A stretch of 64,000 nt of DNA from Anaerolineales bacterium (GCA_015075405.1 JABTUK010000001.1:558001-622000), one strand, 5' to 3'. Shown: positions 41,677 to 51,107, counted from the stretch's first letter. Made by a program: numbers and translations. Notes: generated by a model not told the origin, from the sequence alone.

Positions 41677-44016
41677 TCAACTCACTTTTATATGCTCAAA
41701 ACGTTCTTTGAGGTGTCGCTGCAACAGGTTCAAGATGCCTACCAACTCCATATTATTGCCGCCTTCAATCGTGCCATAGATGTCCAAGGCAATACGCCCA
41801 CTTTCTATCTCTACCTTATCAAGACGATGCCCATAACTTATCTCGCGTTGGACAGCATACCAGCGATTGAGCATTCCCACCACCAGATAAAATTCTCCAA
41901 TCTTTGATCTTCGTTTGGCCGTTAAATAAGCTCTTCTCGGAAGGCCATGACGATAGATGTTAGCCTCAACTTCTTCATCTTCAATTCGAAAGCCCAGATC
42001 ATTAAGCACTTCTTTAATATCATTCCATCGATCTGGCTCGGGTAAAACCCCATCAAATTCAAGGTGTCTACGAAAAACCTGTTTGCGCGTACGGAAAAGT
42101 TCATTAACCCGCAATTCCACATCTAGGGCAATAAAGGTTTGTTGAGTAAGAATCTCTTGTTGTTTTGCCGCTTTTAATGGCGCCCCCTGCGCATCAAAGT
42201 AGGCAATTTTTAGCCCTGATAACAACACTGGCCCTAACAACACCTCAAATTGTCCGGTTAAATTCCGTATATTTGATGGGCCGGTACCGTTAGCTTGCCA
42301 CAAATCCTGGGGGTTTCTGACTTCCCACAGTAAATTGGCTTTGTAACAAGCAGTGCCGGTCTCCTTGCTAAGTTTAGCCTCGTGCCATTCTAAAGCGCCT
42401 CGCGCCGGATCATATTTTGAGGGCAAGTAACTGCTTTCTGTCGTTGAAGTTACATGAAAACCTTTCCCTGTTTTATTAGGAAGGGTTGCGCCCGGTAGGT
42501 CACTATGATTTGCGCCATTGTTAAACACTAGATAGGGCCAATGCACATATCCAAACGTAACCTTGGGCGGCTCTTTAACCGCTATAGCTTCCTCAATAAC
42601 AAAGCTATACCGTTGAATAAAAAAGTTAAAAATTTCATCAGGGTTAAGTTCTCGATTTTCAAAAGTTATATTATTTTGCCCCTCTTTTTCTTCTCTACGC
42701 CAACATTGTTTATTGGCCGAGTAAACTTGCGTTAATTTGTCACGAATCTGAATAACCAGCACTTTAACAAATTCGTCGTTTGTATCTCTCAGTTGCACAT
42801 AATTGTGCTTACAGTCGGGCCACAAAGGAGGTTTTATAGAACTCAAAGCTTGTTTAACTCGCGCCCAAATACCAACTCTCTCTTCATCTGTTAGGTTAAC
42901 AGGAACTTTCTTTTTAGTTCGTTGGTCCAACTGAATATCAAAAAGTAGAAACCCACCTTCGGTATTAGCCAGAGCAACAAATAGCTTGGCCAATTCATCA
43001 GCTTTAATATTTTTGTCAACAAAAATAGTTTTTTGGGTTTCCCCTTGTATAATCAACTCATCCACCAAATCGGCGGTAATATCGTTATCCTTATCTATAT
43101 AAAAATTATCCTCCTCTGTAGTTCCATTAAGCTGTCTCTTGGCTTCTGGTGGCACAATCACTATTCCCAACTTTTTATCACCCTCATCGGTGCTGATTTC
43201 TCTAATAGTGGGTTTAGCCAAAGGAATAGGCATTCGGCCTGCTAAAGCAGCTTTAACCACCCGTTCCGACAAACTATTAACTTCGCCCTCAGTTAAACCA
43301 TTAATTTTCCCATTTTCCCCCACCCCTAAAAAGAGATACCCACCCAGCCCCTCTATGGCCAAACTGCATAAACTTTTATTAATTTCTTCAGGGCTGGTAT
43401 CACCGGATAAAAATGCCACTTCGACGCTTTTTTGCAATTCAAGCAATTGTTTCAATCTATCTTGAGACAAATCAATGGCATTAATTAATTCATCCGGCAG
43501 GGAGGCAACCAATTCCATAAAAAAAACTGGATAAGGATAAACATCGGGCGAGAGTTTGGCCCTAGCTCTTCCCTCAATAGGGTCTTGATCTCGTAATTCC
43601 ACTTCTCCTAAATGAAAAAACATGCCTTCTGGCTTATCCGGCTGATAAACATACTTAATAGTTAACTTTTGACTGCTTTCTATTTTTTTCTCAAGTTCCC
43701 CAATATCAACCCGGATGGGAATGGTGTGTCCCTCATACCCCAACTTTTTCCAGTTTGATCGTCCTCCTTTAAGAATGGCTAAATATCCCGCTTGCGCTTT
43801 TTGCCCTGAATCGGCTACATCTGCCCTTTTTATATCTTTTCTTGCCTCTGAATTAAAAGACCCATTGCGCTGCCCATCAAAGATAAATTCAAGCGTTATT
43901 TCACCTTCTGCTTTATCGAAATCCAGCGAGTTGTTAATACCTGCAATAGCTTTGTAATAATAAGTTTCTTTGATTGAAATTTTTTTTGGCTTTGCGCGGA
44001 CAAAAATCTGTTTCAT
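41677..44016 (-). CDS. protein with two AlbA_2/Schlafen-like regions
   Basis: 779 residues from MKQIFVRAKPKK, with AGAGGTG before the ATG. After an N-terminal beta-rich part (about 1-175), a first AlbA_2-like region (about 190-300) has SVEVAFLSGD, GGYLFLGVGENGKINGLTEG and VIVPPEAKRQ. A second (about 335-470) has LFVALANTEGGFLLFDIQ, the ANT-x-GG hallmark of the Schlafen AlbA_2 (AAA_4) fold. The C-terminal 300 residues are not recognised. AlbA_2 domains occur in regulators, in eukaryotic Schlafen RNases and in prokaryotic defence proteins. Head of the AT-rich island operon. Two copies in one protein are unusual. Confidence 0.72.
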   Translation of the reverse strand: MKQIFVRAKPKKISIKETYYYKAIAGINNSLDFDKAEGEITLEFIFDGQRNGSFNSEARKDIKRADVADSGQKAQAGYLAILKGGRSNWKKLGYEGHTIPIRVDIGELEKKIESSQKLTIKYVYQPDKPEGMFFHLGEVELRDQDPIEGRARAKLSPDVYPYPVFFMELVASLPDELINAIDLSQDRLKQLLELQKSVEVAFLSGDTSPEEINKSLCSLAIEGLGGYLFLGVGENGKINGLTEGEVNSLSERVVKAALAGRMPIPLAKPTIREISTDEGDKKLGIVIVPPEAKRQLNGTTEEDNFYIDKDNDITADLVDELIIQGETQKTIFVDKNIKADELAKLFVALANTEGGFLLFDIQLDQRTKKKVPVNLTDEERVGIWARVKQALSSIKPPLWPDCKHNYVQLRDTNDEFVKVLVIQIRDKLTQVYSANKQCWRREEKEGQNNITFENRELNPDEIFNFFIQRYSFVIEEAIAVKEPPKVTFGYVHWPYLVFNNGANHSDLPGATLPNKTGKGFHVTSTTESSYLPSKYDPARGALEWHEAKLSKETGTACYKANLLWEVRNPQDLWQANGTGPSNIRNLTGQFEVLLGPVLLSGLKIAYFDAQGAPLKAAKQQEILTQQTFIALDVELRVNELFRTRKQVFRRHLEFDGVLPEPDRWNDIKEVLNDLGFRIEDEEVEANIYRHGLPRRAYLTAKRRSKIGEFYLVVGMLNRWYAVQREISYGHRLDKVEIESGRIALDIYGTIEGGNNMELVGILNLLQRHLKERFEHIKVS

Positions 44017-44025
44017 ACTGCCCAC

Positions 44026-44360
44026 CTCTATTAGAAGTTACTCAGTTCAAGGTAGTTTAGCCCCTCGGGCGGGTATAAAGCCCTAACCTAAGGATCCACT
44101 TGTGTAACTCATAGCTATAAATAAATAGCGCACAGAGGGCAATCATACTCTGTGCGCCAATCTCACTTGTTAAATTGGTTACTGAAAGCGTGATGGTGGG
44201 GTCGGAAAATTGTAAATTATTCTTAGAATAACACAAATTCTTTTTTATGTCAACTAAAAACCGAACTTGATGTTCTTCTGCCGTCTACAGGATCATTTCC
44301 ATCCCCTTCAGTATCTATGGAGAGGTCTTGCTCTAACAAATCCTCAAAAACGGAATTCTA
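44026..44360. other. intergenic stretch upstream of the island operon
   Basis: No gene seen. It contains a hairpin GCGCACAGAG … CTCTGTGCGC (44128-44157) and AT-rich DNA that could hold the operon promoter. I cannot point to a convincing -10/-35 pair. Confidence 0.4.
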
Positions 44361-45704
44361 CTACTCCAGACAACGCCACACTTGTGGACCTTTGCCAAAG
44401 TTGAGCGTGACCAGGATCAGGTCGAGGACGTCCACCTGCTGGTCCCGGTTGATATCGGCTTTCAAATCGGGGCCGGTTTGGCCAAAGACAACACCTATGG
44501 CGGTGGCATCGTGGATATCCACCTTGATGTCGTCGTTGACATCGCCGCTCAAGAGAGCGATTTTGGTTAAGGTGGTTTTGGGCGTGACGACGACGGGTGC
44601 CAGACAGACAGCCGGTAGATAGCCAGGCGCATCGGCCGCAATTGCGGCGTGGAGGCCGGGGGTGACATTGGCGATGTCAAAATTGCCGTTGGCATCCGTC
44701 GAGGCGAATTGTCTACTATCGGCGATAACAGCCCCGCCGCCGGACCAATCATTATTAGCTCGCCCGGTTAAAATAATCTGACCCGAAACCGTAGCGGTGT
44801 TTGGCTGGGGGGTCGGCGCTGGGGTCTGGGTAGGCGCAGGGGAAGGAGTTGTTGTCGGATTTGGCAGCGGCGTGTTTGTTGGGACCGGCGTGTTCGTCGG
44901 ACCTGGCAGTGGCGTGTTTGTCGGCAGCGGTAAGGGTGTATTGGTAGGCTGCGGCGTTGAAGGTGAGGTGGGGATAGGTGTAGCTGTGTCTTGAATCGTC
45001 ACACTATAATCCTGGGCTGTAGCATTCAAAACAAGTGCTTGAGCACTGCCTAATTTGTAATTGGTAAAGGCAAAGGTGGCGCTGCCGGTTGTATTGGCGG
45101 CGGTTGCGGTGAAAGTGAGCAGGGTGACATTACCGGTCAGCTCGGATACATCACCCTGGCGCGCCGCAACAAAACGAATTTTACCGGTGGTATTATCGGC
45201 GCTGTTGAGCAGAACAAACGCCAGATCGGCATTTGCTTGCAAGTTGCTTACTGAGAATAGGGCCGGATTATAATTTATTTCAAACTGAGCGCCGTACAAT
45301 CCCGGCGCGGTGACTCCCTGGGCCAAGACGCTAACATCAAATGTCTGGCCTGACGTAACCGCAGCCGGCCCATCAAGAGTCAAGTTGATAGAGCCAGGGA
45401 CAGGGCTGGGAGTCAGGGTTGAGTTAGGGGTATGGGTAGGCAGCGGCACAGAAGTAGCTGTCGAGGTAACTACTGGGGTGTCAGTGGCAGGAGGCGTCGT
45501 GGGCGGCTCCGTAGGTGTTTCGATGGGTGAGATGGGTGAGACCTGGACAAATACATCCTGTTCGCCAAAATCATTTTGGCTAAACCCGGCCAGGGCCTGC
45601 CCAGGACTTAAACCCAATCCCCAACTAATGACCCCTGCTATCATTGCCAGGGCGCCCAGTCGGTGCAGGGCAGATTGCCGTATGAGTTGTGTCACCTGTT
45701 TCAT
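44361..45704 (-). CDS. secreted cohesin-dockerin protein with PT-rich linkers
   Basis: 447 residues from MKQVTQLIRQSA, chosen because AAAGGAGGT precedes this ATG; a frame from 45734 lacks an SD. A signal peptide (about 10-40) and a first Ser/Thr/Pro linker come before a cohesin-like domain (SINLTLDGPAAVTSGQTF … YGAQFEINYNPALF). A long PTNTPLP linker and a small carboxypeptidase-regulatory-like domain (GNFDIANVTPGLHAAI) follow. The end is a type I dockerin with two calcium loops (GDVNDDIKVDIHDATAI and ADINRDQQVDVLDLILV). Probably assembles surface complexes. Two structured leader repeats precede it. Confidence 0.88.
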   Translation of the reverse strand: MKQVTQLIRQSALHRLGALAMIAGVISWGLGLSPGQALAGFSQNDFGEQDVFVQVSPISPIETPTEPPTTPPATDTPVVTSTATSVPLPTHTPNSTLTPSPVPGSINLTLDGPAAVTSGQTFDVSVLAQGVTAPGLYGAQFEINYNPALFSVSNLQANADLAFVLLNSADNTTGKIRFVAARQGDVSELTGNVTLLTFTATAANTTGSATFAFTNYKLGSAQALVLNATAQDYSVTIQDTATPIPTSPSTPQPTNTPLPLPTNTPLPGPTNTPVPTNTPLPNPTTTPSPAPTQTPAPTPQPNTATVSGQIILTGRANNDWSGGGAVIADSRQFASTDANGNFDIANVTPGLHAAIAADAPGYLPAVCLAPVVVTPKTTLTKIALLSGDVNDDIKVDIHDATAIGVVFGQTGPDLKADINRDQQVDVLDLILVTLNFGKGPQVWRCLE

Positions 45705-45794
45705 TTTCAAAAATACCTCCTTTAAAGTGGACATTTTAGGCCAATCCAGTTAATTTAAGGCAGAATTTGCCTTTGACCTCTAAGCCGTTAAATC

Positions 45795-45894
45795 AACAAA
45801 AAAGGCCCATCTTCCATCCAGTGGAAAATGGGCCTTGATATTTCCTCAAACGACCGCTCAGGACCGTTTAAGCAATTAGCTTTACCCTGCTGAG
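45795..45894 (-). promoter_or_regulatory. structured leader repeat 2 with terminator (candidate attenuator)
   Basis: On the minus strand GCAGGGTAAAGCTAATTGCTT, then a pairing AAACG … CGTTT, then GAGGAAATATCAAG and a terminator stem GGCCCAT/ATGGGCC with T6. It is the second of two related units upstream of the cohesin gene. Confidence 0.6.
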
Positions 45895-45959
45895 TATTGA
45901 GTTAAATGCAGTGTTTACAGCTAAATCAAGCTATTAAAGAGCGTCTGAATCATCAAGTA

Positions 45960-46062
45960 AACAAAAAGGCCCAAATTTCAGCTAACGCATGAAAATTTGG
46001 GCCTTGACATTTCTTAAACCAACCCGGAATGGGTTATTCAAGCAGTTTGCTTTACCCGATAA
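45960..46062 (-). promoter_or_regulatory. structured leader repeat 1 with terminator (candidate attenuator)
   Basis: On the minus strand CGGGTAAAGCAAACTGCTT, then AACCC/GGGTT, then AAGAAATGTCAAG and a terminator stem GGCCCAAATTT/AAATTTGGGCC with T5. Stems differ from unit 2 by compensating changes while the joining sequences are kept. Confidence 0.6.
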
Positions 46063-46171
46063 ATCATTCAATTAAACTACAGCCAATACCTTACCACAAA
46101 ACCAGGGTCTAAAACAATAGGCATCTGGTACCAGAGAAGTCGAGGGTACAATAGCCATCGGTTGCTTGGGT

Positions 46172-46270
46172 TTATCGAATCACTTCCATCCCTCCCATAT
46201 ACGGCCTCAACACCTCCGGCACGACGATGCTCCCATCGGCCTACTGGTAATTCTCCAACACCACAATTCA
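46172..46270 (-). pseudogene. serS: remnant of seryl-tRNA synthetase C-terminus
   Basis: The minus strand encodes VVLENYQ, a TAG, then ADGSIVVPEVLRPYMGGMEV and IR stop. This matches the SerRS C-terminal signature (ENYQ-x-DGS-V-VPEVLRPYMGG). The internal stop and the lack of the rest of the gene show it is a decayed fragment. It lies 190 bp from a tRNA cluster. The rest of 46270-46460 holds nothing I can identify. Confidence 0.8.
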
Positions 46271-46460
46271 GTTTAGAAGCCTCACCAACTCCCCAGATCC
46301 TTGTTCATCAGCGTTTTATTTAAAAAGCGCAAAGGTAGTGATTTCCTTCAGTTCCCTCAGTTCTTGGCCTGATAAATTGACGTTCCTGCAAGATTGAGGT
46401 AAAATCCCTGCTGTTGTTCGCCACAGTCACCTGGGCGCTGTGAGCGAAAGGGAAAAACAA

Positions 46461-46544
<84 letters not shown>

Positions 46545-46560
46545 CTGTTTTATCACAAAA

Positions 46561-46633
46561 GCCGCATTCGTCTAGTGGCCCAGGACGCCGCCCTCTCAAG
46601 GCGGTAACACGGGTTCGAATCCCGTATGCGGCA
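46561..46633 (+). tRNA. tRNA-Glu(CTC)
   Basis: Acceptor GCCGCAT/ATGCGGC, anticodon loop CCTCTCA giving CTC, T-loop GTTCGAATC. 16 bp after tRNA-Leu, probably one transcript. Confidence 0.95.
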
Positions 46634-46639
46634 TGGAAC

Positions 46640-46720
46640 AAGACAGTAGATAGAGGCTGGTGGATAGTAAATAGAAAGAAGATAGAGCTATCTACTATCT
46701 ACCCTCTACTATCTTCAATC
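46640..46720. repeat. word-reiterated hairpin between tRNA-Glu and tRNA-His
   Basis: AGTAGATAGAGG … GGTGGATAGTAAATAG … AGATAG, turning into CTATCTACTATCTACCCTCT. Same words as 35903-35981, again between tRNA genes. Confidence 0.7.
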
Positions 46721-46724
46721 TTAT

Positions 46725-46797
46725 GGTGGCTGTAGCTCAATGGTGGAGCACCTGGTTGTGGCCCAGGAGGCTAAGGGTTCGAGCCCCTTCAGCCACC
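46725..46797 (+). tRNA. tRNA-His(GTG)
   Basis: Acceptor GTGGCTG/CAGCCAC with the extra 5' G at 46725 opposite C73, anticodon loop TTGTGGC giving GTG, T-loop GTTCGAGCC. Confidence 0.95.
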
Positions 46798-46819
46798 CTC
46801 AATGAAAGAACATCAAATG

Positions 46820-46846
46820 CAGGGATAGGTTTTTGACCTGTCCCTG
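46820..46846 (+). terminator. hairpin after tRNA-His
   Basis: CAGGGATAGGT TTTTG ACCTGTCCCTG, then a T-rich tail. The following stretch to 47189 shows no gene. Confidence 0.55.
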
Positions 46847-47189
46847 TTGTGTTTACTCGACCTGATGAAGAATCTGCTCCCGCGCTGAGTCTTGCGCCAT
46901 CTACCGCGGCATTCTGATCCAACCCATCCTTTCTGTCATTTCTCATCGAACTTCAACCCTATAGCCGATCGTTAGCCAAGTGATTGCCCGCATGGGCAAA
47001 CCTTACAATCTGCTCTGCTACCTCCAAAAGCAGAGGTACTTTTGGGCAGTGGGCCATGTACTTTTGCCTCTGGTAAGGCCAGAGATTATTGCTTATACTT
47101 TAACCTAGGTTAACCCTAATTGCTGCCTTTGACTCACTTAAAAATCATTGGCATCTTTTTTCTTGCTCGCCAGATTGAGGAATGATCGT

Positions 47190-50100
47190 ATGAATAACTT
47201 AACTTCAACCTCTGCTTCTATCGAAGAGCTTGATGCCGGGTTAGATCAAGAAACCATGGCCGACCTCAAAGAGCAGTTAACCACGCTGCACAAAAACCTC
47301 AACACCCTGCGCGAACGTGAGGCCAAATACGGCGGCAATGCACCCCTGGAACTGGTCAATCAGCTTGACGACCACCTGACCGCGATTGATTTGGTCAACG
47401 ACGCCCTCGCCGGCCGCCTTTCACTGGATGAACTGACCGATGCGCTGGATCCGCTCAACCTGGCGGTAGGGGCAGGTATTAATGTCGGTGATATTGAAGG
47501 CAGTTTTGTCGCTATTGGGACCGGGGCTAAATTGATTGTCAATCAGGCCCTCTCCGCCGTGGAAGAGGCCAAAAAGCAGCGTGACCAGGAACAAGCGCTG
47601 CTGGCCGAAGCGGTGGTCAACCTGGCGATACGCTTGCAGCAGGTGGTAGCCCAAAAACCCAAAACCGCCACTGTTACCAACCCTTACAAATCGCTGCTCG
47701 ACTACCGCCTCGAAGATGCCGCCCTTTTCTATGGCCGCAGTCAGGCCATTAAGCATGTGTTGGCCTGCCTGGAGCGCAATCCCCTGACCATCCTGCACGC
47801 CGAGTCGGGGGCCGGCAAAACCTCGCTGCTGCAAGCGGGGTTGGCTTCGCGTCTGTTGACCACGGGTGATTTGCCCCTGCATCTCCGGCCCTGGCAGGTC
47901 AACCCGGCCCTCGCGGTCAAGCGTGCTATTCTGCCCAATCTTGAGCAAACGCCGGGGTTGGCTGGGGCTTCGCTCTACGATTTTTTGCATCGAGTGACCA
48001 GGGTTCTGGGCGAGGGTAGCCACCTCTACCTTTTTCTGGACCAATTTGAGGAATTTTTTACTCAGCTTGACGAAGAAAACCGGCGCGACTTTATCACCCA
48101 ACTGGCCGAGTGCCTGGAAGACGAAAGTTTGCGGGTGCGCTGGGTGCTAGCCATGCGCAAAGAATATTTTGGCAACTTGGCTACCTTTCGCCCCCACATC
48201 AAAAACCCTTTTGCCAACGATTACCTGCTGCGCGCCCTGAATCATCAAGAAGCCACCGAGGTGATTGTCGAACCGGCCCGGCAGCGAGACGTAGCCTATG
48301 AACCGGCTTTAATCCAAAGGCTGCTGGTTGACCTGGATACCAATCTCGAACACCAGTCTGGCGAATTATCTCCGCCCCATATCCAACTGGTTTGCTCGGC
48401 TCTGTTTGAACAGCTTCAAGAGCGCCTGGCCGCCGACTCCAGCCTGCCGCCGGTTATTACTTTAGACATGTATGAGGCCGAAGGTGGGGCGCGGGGAATT
48501 TTGCGCAGCCATTTGAACCGCGTTTTAAAACGCAACCTGAGCGACAAAGAGCGAGAACTAGCCCGGCAACTGCTCATGGCCCTGGTCTCCTCAGACCACC
48601 GGCGCATCCGGCGGCGGCATGATGAACTGTCCACCGCCTTAGCCCTCTACCTGACCAGCGCCCAAAACCTGGGAGTGGTTCTGGAAGAACTGGTCGAAGG
48701 CCGCCTGGTGCGGGTGGAAGAGGATGAAGAAAGCCGGGGCGCGGCTTACGAGTTGGCCCACGATTACCTGCTGACCGAGATTGCGGTTGACCCCGAAGTG
48801 CAGGCTCAAAAAGCGGCCCAGGAACTGCTGGAGCGGGAGGTTGAGTCGTTCCGGCGCTACAAAACGGTTTTAAGCCGCGATAAGTACGATATTATTCACA
48901 GCCAGGAAGCTTTTTTGGTGTTGAATGACGACGCCAAAGAGCTGCTGCGCCAGAGCCGGGCGGCTCGCCATCGCTGGCTGCGCCGGGTGGCTGTGACCGC
49001 GGTGGTGGTTATCGCCATTTTGAGCCTGAGCACCTGGTGGGCCATCACCCGCAGTATCGAGGCGGAAGAGGCCCGCCGCATCGCCGAAGGCCGCCGCGTT
49101 GCCGCCGAAGCCCTCAATGTTTTGCCCATTGACTCCGAATTGAGCTTACTGCTGGCCCTGGAAGCCAATCAAGAGGCCGGCGATAACCTGGAAATTCGGG
49201 ACACGCTCCGGCAGGTCTTGCCCACCATCCGCCCCTGGCGCCCCCTGAGCAGCGGCGAGGCGGATATTTTGGCCGCGGATTGGAGCGCCAATGGTCGCAC
49301 CATTGCTCTGGCCCTGAATAACGGCCAGATCCAAATCTGGGATGCTCAGACAAACACACTGCTGGCGACCCTGGCCGGGCATGCCAATCCGGTGGAGGAT
49401 GTCAGGTTTAACCCTCAGGGAACTTATTTGATTTCCACCTCGCGCGGCGACCCGCCTGATGAGGCGCTGCGCTTGTGGGATGTGGCCCAGGGTAAACAGG
49501 TGGGCCGCTTTAAGGGCGTGGCCAGCCAAGGGGTCTACCGGGCCGTTTGGAGTCCCGATGGGACGCAGCTATTGACCCACGAAACCGACAAAAAAATCAA
49601 GCTGTGGGACGTAGACACGCAGCGTTTGCTGGCTACCCCCAAAGCTGCTTACAACGAGTTATGGGACCTCGAATGGCGGCCCGACGGCCAGAAATTTGCC
49701 AGCGTGGGCAAAGCCGGCCAGGTTTTGGTGTGGGATGCAGCGACGATGACCATTGAAACCCGCCTGAGCGGTCACCAGGGTGATGTCATCAGCCTGGCCT
49801 GGAACGCTGAGGGAACGCGCCTGGCGACGGGTGGAATTGATGGCACGGTGCGAATTTGGGACACGGTGGAAGGCCATATTGTGGATGTGTTAATTGGGCA
49901 CACCAGTTGGGTGCGCAGCGTAACCTGGCATCCCAACGGGCGCTGGCTGGCTTCTTCCTCCGACGACAGCCGGGTGATTGTTTGGGACATCAAAACGGGC
50001 CGCCCCTTAACCACCTTGACCGGCCATACCGACTGGGTTTGGGTGACGGCCTGGAATCCGCTCAACCCCGGCCAACTGCTCACAGCCTCACTGGATGGCT

Positions 50101-51107
50101 CGGCTCGCGTATGGGACATCGCCGCCAGCCCGGCGATGGTGGCCCTGACCGGCCATCTGGGTGAAGTAAAAGATGTAGCCTGGAATCCCGCCGGCGCCAC
50201 CCTGGCTTCGGTGGGCGATGACAAGCTGGTGCATCTATGGCAGGTGACAGCCAATTCCGCGCAAGCCAACCCGGAAATACTCGCGCGAACACTGCCCGGC
50301 CACACCGACATTATTCAGAGCGTCACCTGGAGTCCCGATGGTTCCAAACTGGCCACCACCTCTGACGACCAGACCGTGCGCCTGTGGAGCGCCATTACCC
50401 TCCAAAGCCTGGCCGTGCTGACCGGCCACACCGAGGTAGTCTACCAGACGGCCTGGAGTCCAGATGGCCGTATCCTGGCCAGCGGCGGCCGCGATAAAGA
50501 CATCCGGCTGTGGGATACCGCTACCGGCCAGCTCAAAACCACCCTGAGCGGGCACAGCCGCACCGTTTTGGGGCTGGCTTTTAGCCCCGATGGGGCCACG
50601 CTGGCTTCGTCATCCTCTGATCAAACGATTATCCTCTGGGATGTAGCAACGGGGAAACAGCGAAAAACGTTGACCGGCCATAGCGATTTTGTCTGGAGCA
50701 TTGCCTTTAGCCCCGATGGCCGCTATCTGGCCTCGGCTTCTCAGGATGCCACAGCCCGCATTTGGGAACTTGCTACTGATAAAATTATAGCTACGCTGAC
50801 CCACGATAAGCCGGTCAACAGCGTGGCCTGGAACAGCGACGGCAGCCAACTGGCTACAGCCTCCGATGATGGTTCGGCCCGGATTTGGGACGCGCAGCAG
50901 CACAACGTCGTCGCCACCCTCACCGGCCACCAGGGTGGTGTCTGGAGCGTCGCCTGGCAGCCCGGCCAGAACCGGCTGGCGACCGCTTCAACCGATGGCG
51001 TGGTCCGTATCTTTCACGCCGATTTTCAGGAAGTGCTGGATTTAGCTCAGGCTAACATCCACCGCCAGTTGACCGAGGCCGAGCGGGTTAAGTTTTTGAA
51101 TGAGTAG
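47190..51107 (+). CDS. STAND NTPase with 14 WD40 repeats
   Basis: 1305 residues from MNNLTSTSAS (GAGG before the ATG). N-terminal effector-associated helical motif (about 25-65, LREREAKYGGNAPLELVNQL), then an INVGDIEGSFVAIGTGAKLI module (about 97-117). NTPase domain: FYGRSQ, Walker A AESGAGKTS (204-212) and Walker B LYLFLDQFEEFF (about 279-290). A winged-helix/arm region and one hydrophobic helix follow (RVAVTAVVVIAILSLSTWW), then 14 WD40 repeats, enough for two seven-bladed propellers, from IQIWD to VRIF. STAND proteins sense a trigger through the repeats and switch on an effector, often in defence. No effector domain is fused; its N-terminal motif suggests a partner in trans. Confidence 0.92.
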   Translation: MNNLTSTSASIEELDAGLDQETMADLKEQLTTLHKNLNTLREREAKYGGNAPLELVNQLDDHLTAIDLVNDALAGRLSLDELTDALDPLNLAVGAGINVGDIEGSFVAIGTGAKLIVNQALSAVEEAKKQRDQEQALLAEAVVNLAIRLQQVVAQKPKTATVTNPYKSLLDYRLEDAALFYGRSQAIKHVLACLERNPLTILHAESGAGKTSLLQAGLASRLLTTGDLPLHLRPWQVNPALAVKRAILPNLEQTPGLAGASLYDFLHRVTRVLGEGSHLYLFLDQFEEFFTQLDEENRRDFITQLAECLEDESLRVRWVLAMRKEYFGNLATFRPHIKNPFANDYLLRALNHQEATEVIVEPARQRDVAYEPALIQRLLVDLDTNLEHQSGELSPPHIQLVCSALFEQLQERLAADSSLPPVITLDMYEAEGGARGILRSHLNRVLKRNLSDKERELARQLLMALVSSDHRRIRRRHDELSTALALYLTSAQNLGVVLEELVEGRLVRVEEDEESRGAAYELAHDYLLTEIAVDPEVQAQKAAQELLEREVESFRRYKTVLSRDKYDIIHSQEAFLVLNDDAKELLRQSRAARHRWLRRVAVTAVVVIAILSLSTWWAITRSIEAEEARRIAEGRRVAAEALNVLPIDSELSLLLALEANQEAGDNLEIRDTLRQVLPTIRPWRPLSSGEADILAADWSANGRTIALALNNGQIQIWDAQTNTLLATLAGHANPVEDVRFNPQGTYLISTSRGDPPDEALRLWDVAQGKQVGRFKGVASQGVYRAVWSPDGTQLLTHETDKKIKLWDVDTQRLLATPKAAYNELWDLEWRPDGQKFASVGKAGQVLVWDAATMTIETRLSGHQGDVISLAWNAEGTRLATGGIDGTVRIWDTVEGHIVDVLIGHTSWVRSVTWHPNGRWLASSSDDSRVIVWDIKTGRPLTTLTGHTDWVWVTAWNPLNPGQLLTASLDGSARVWDIAASPAMVALTGHLGEVKDVAWNPAGATLASVGDDKLVHLWQVTANSAQANPEILARTLPGHTDIIQSVTWSPDGSKLATTSDDQTVRLWSAITLQSLAVLTGHTEVVYQTAWSPDGRILASGGRDKDIRLWDTATGQLKTTLSGHSRTVLGLAFSPDGATLASSSSDQTIILWDVATGKQRKTLTGHSDFVWSIAFSPDGRYLASASQDATARIWELATDKIIATLTHDKPVNSVAWNSDGSQLATASDDGSARIWDAQQHNVVATLTGHQGGVWSVAWQPGQNRLATASTDGVVRIFHADFQEVLDLAQANIHRQLTEAERVKFLNE

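Noticed and set aside
45795..46062. Known c-di-GMP or cobalamin riboswitch
   Set aside because: Some short stretches (GGGTAAAGCAAAC) look suggestive, but the required conserved cores of those classes are missing.
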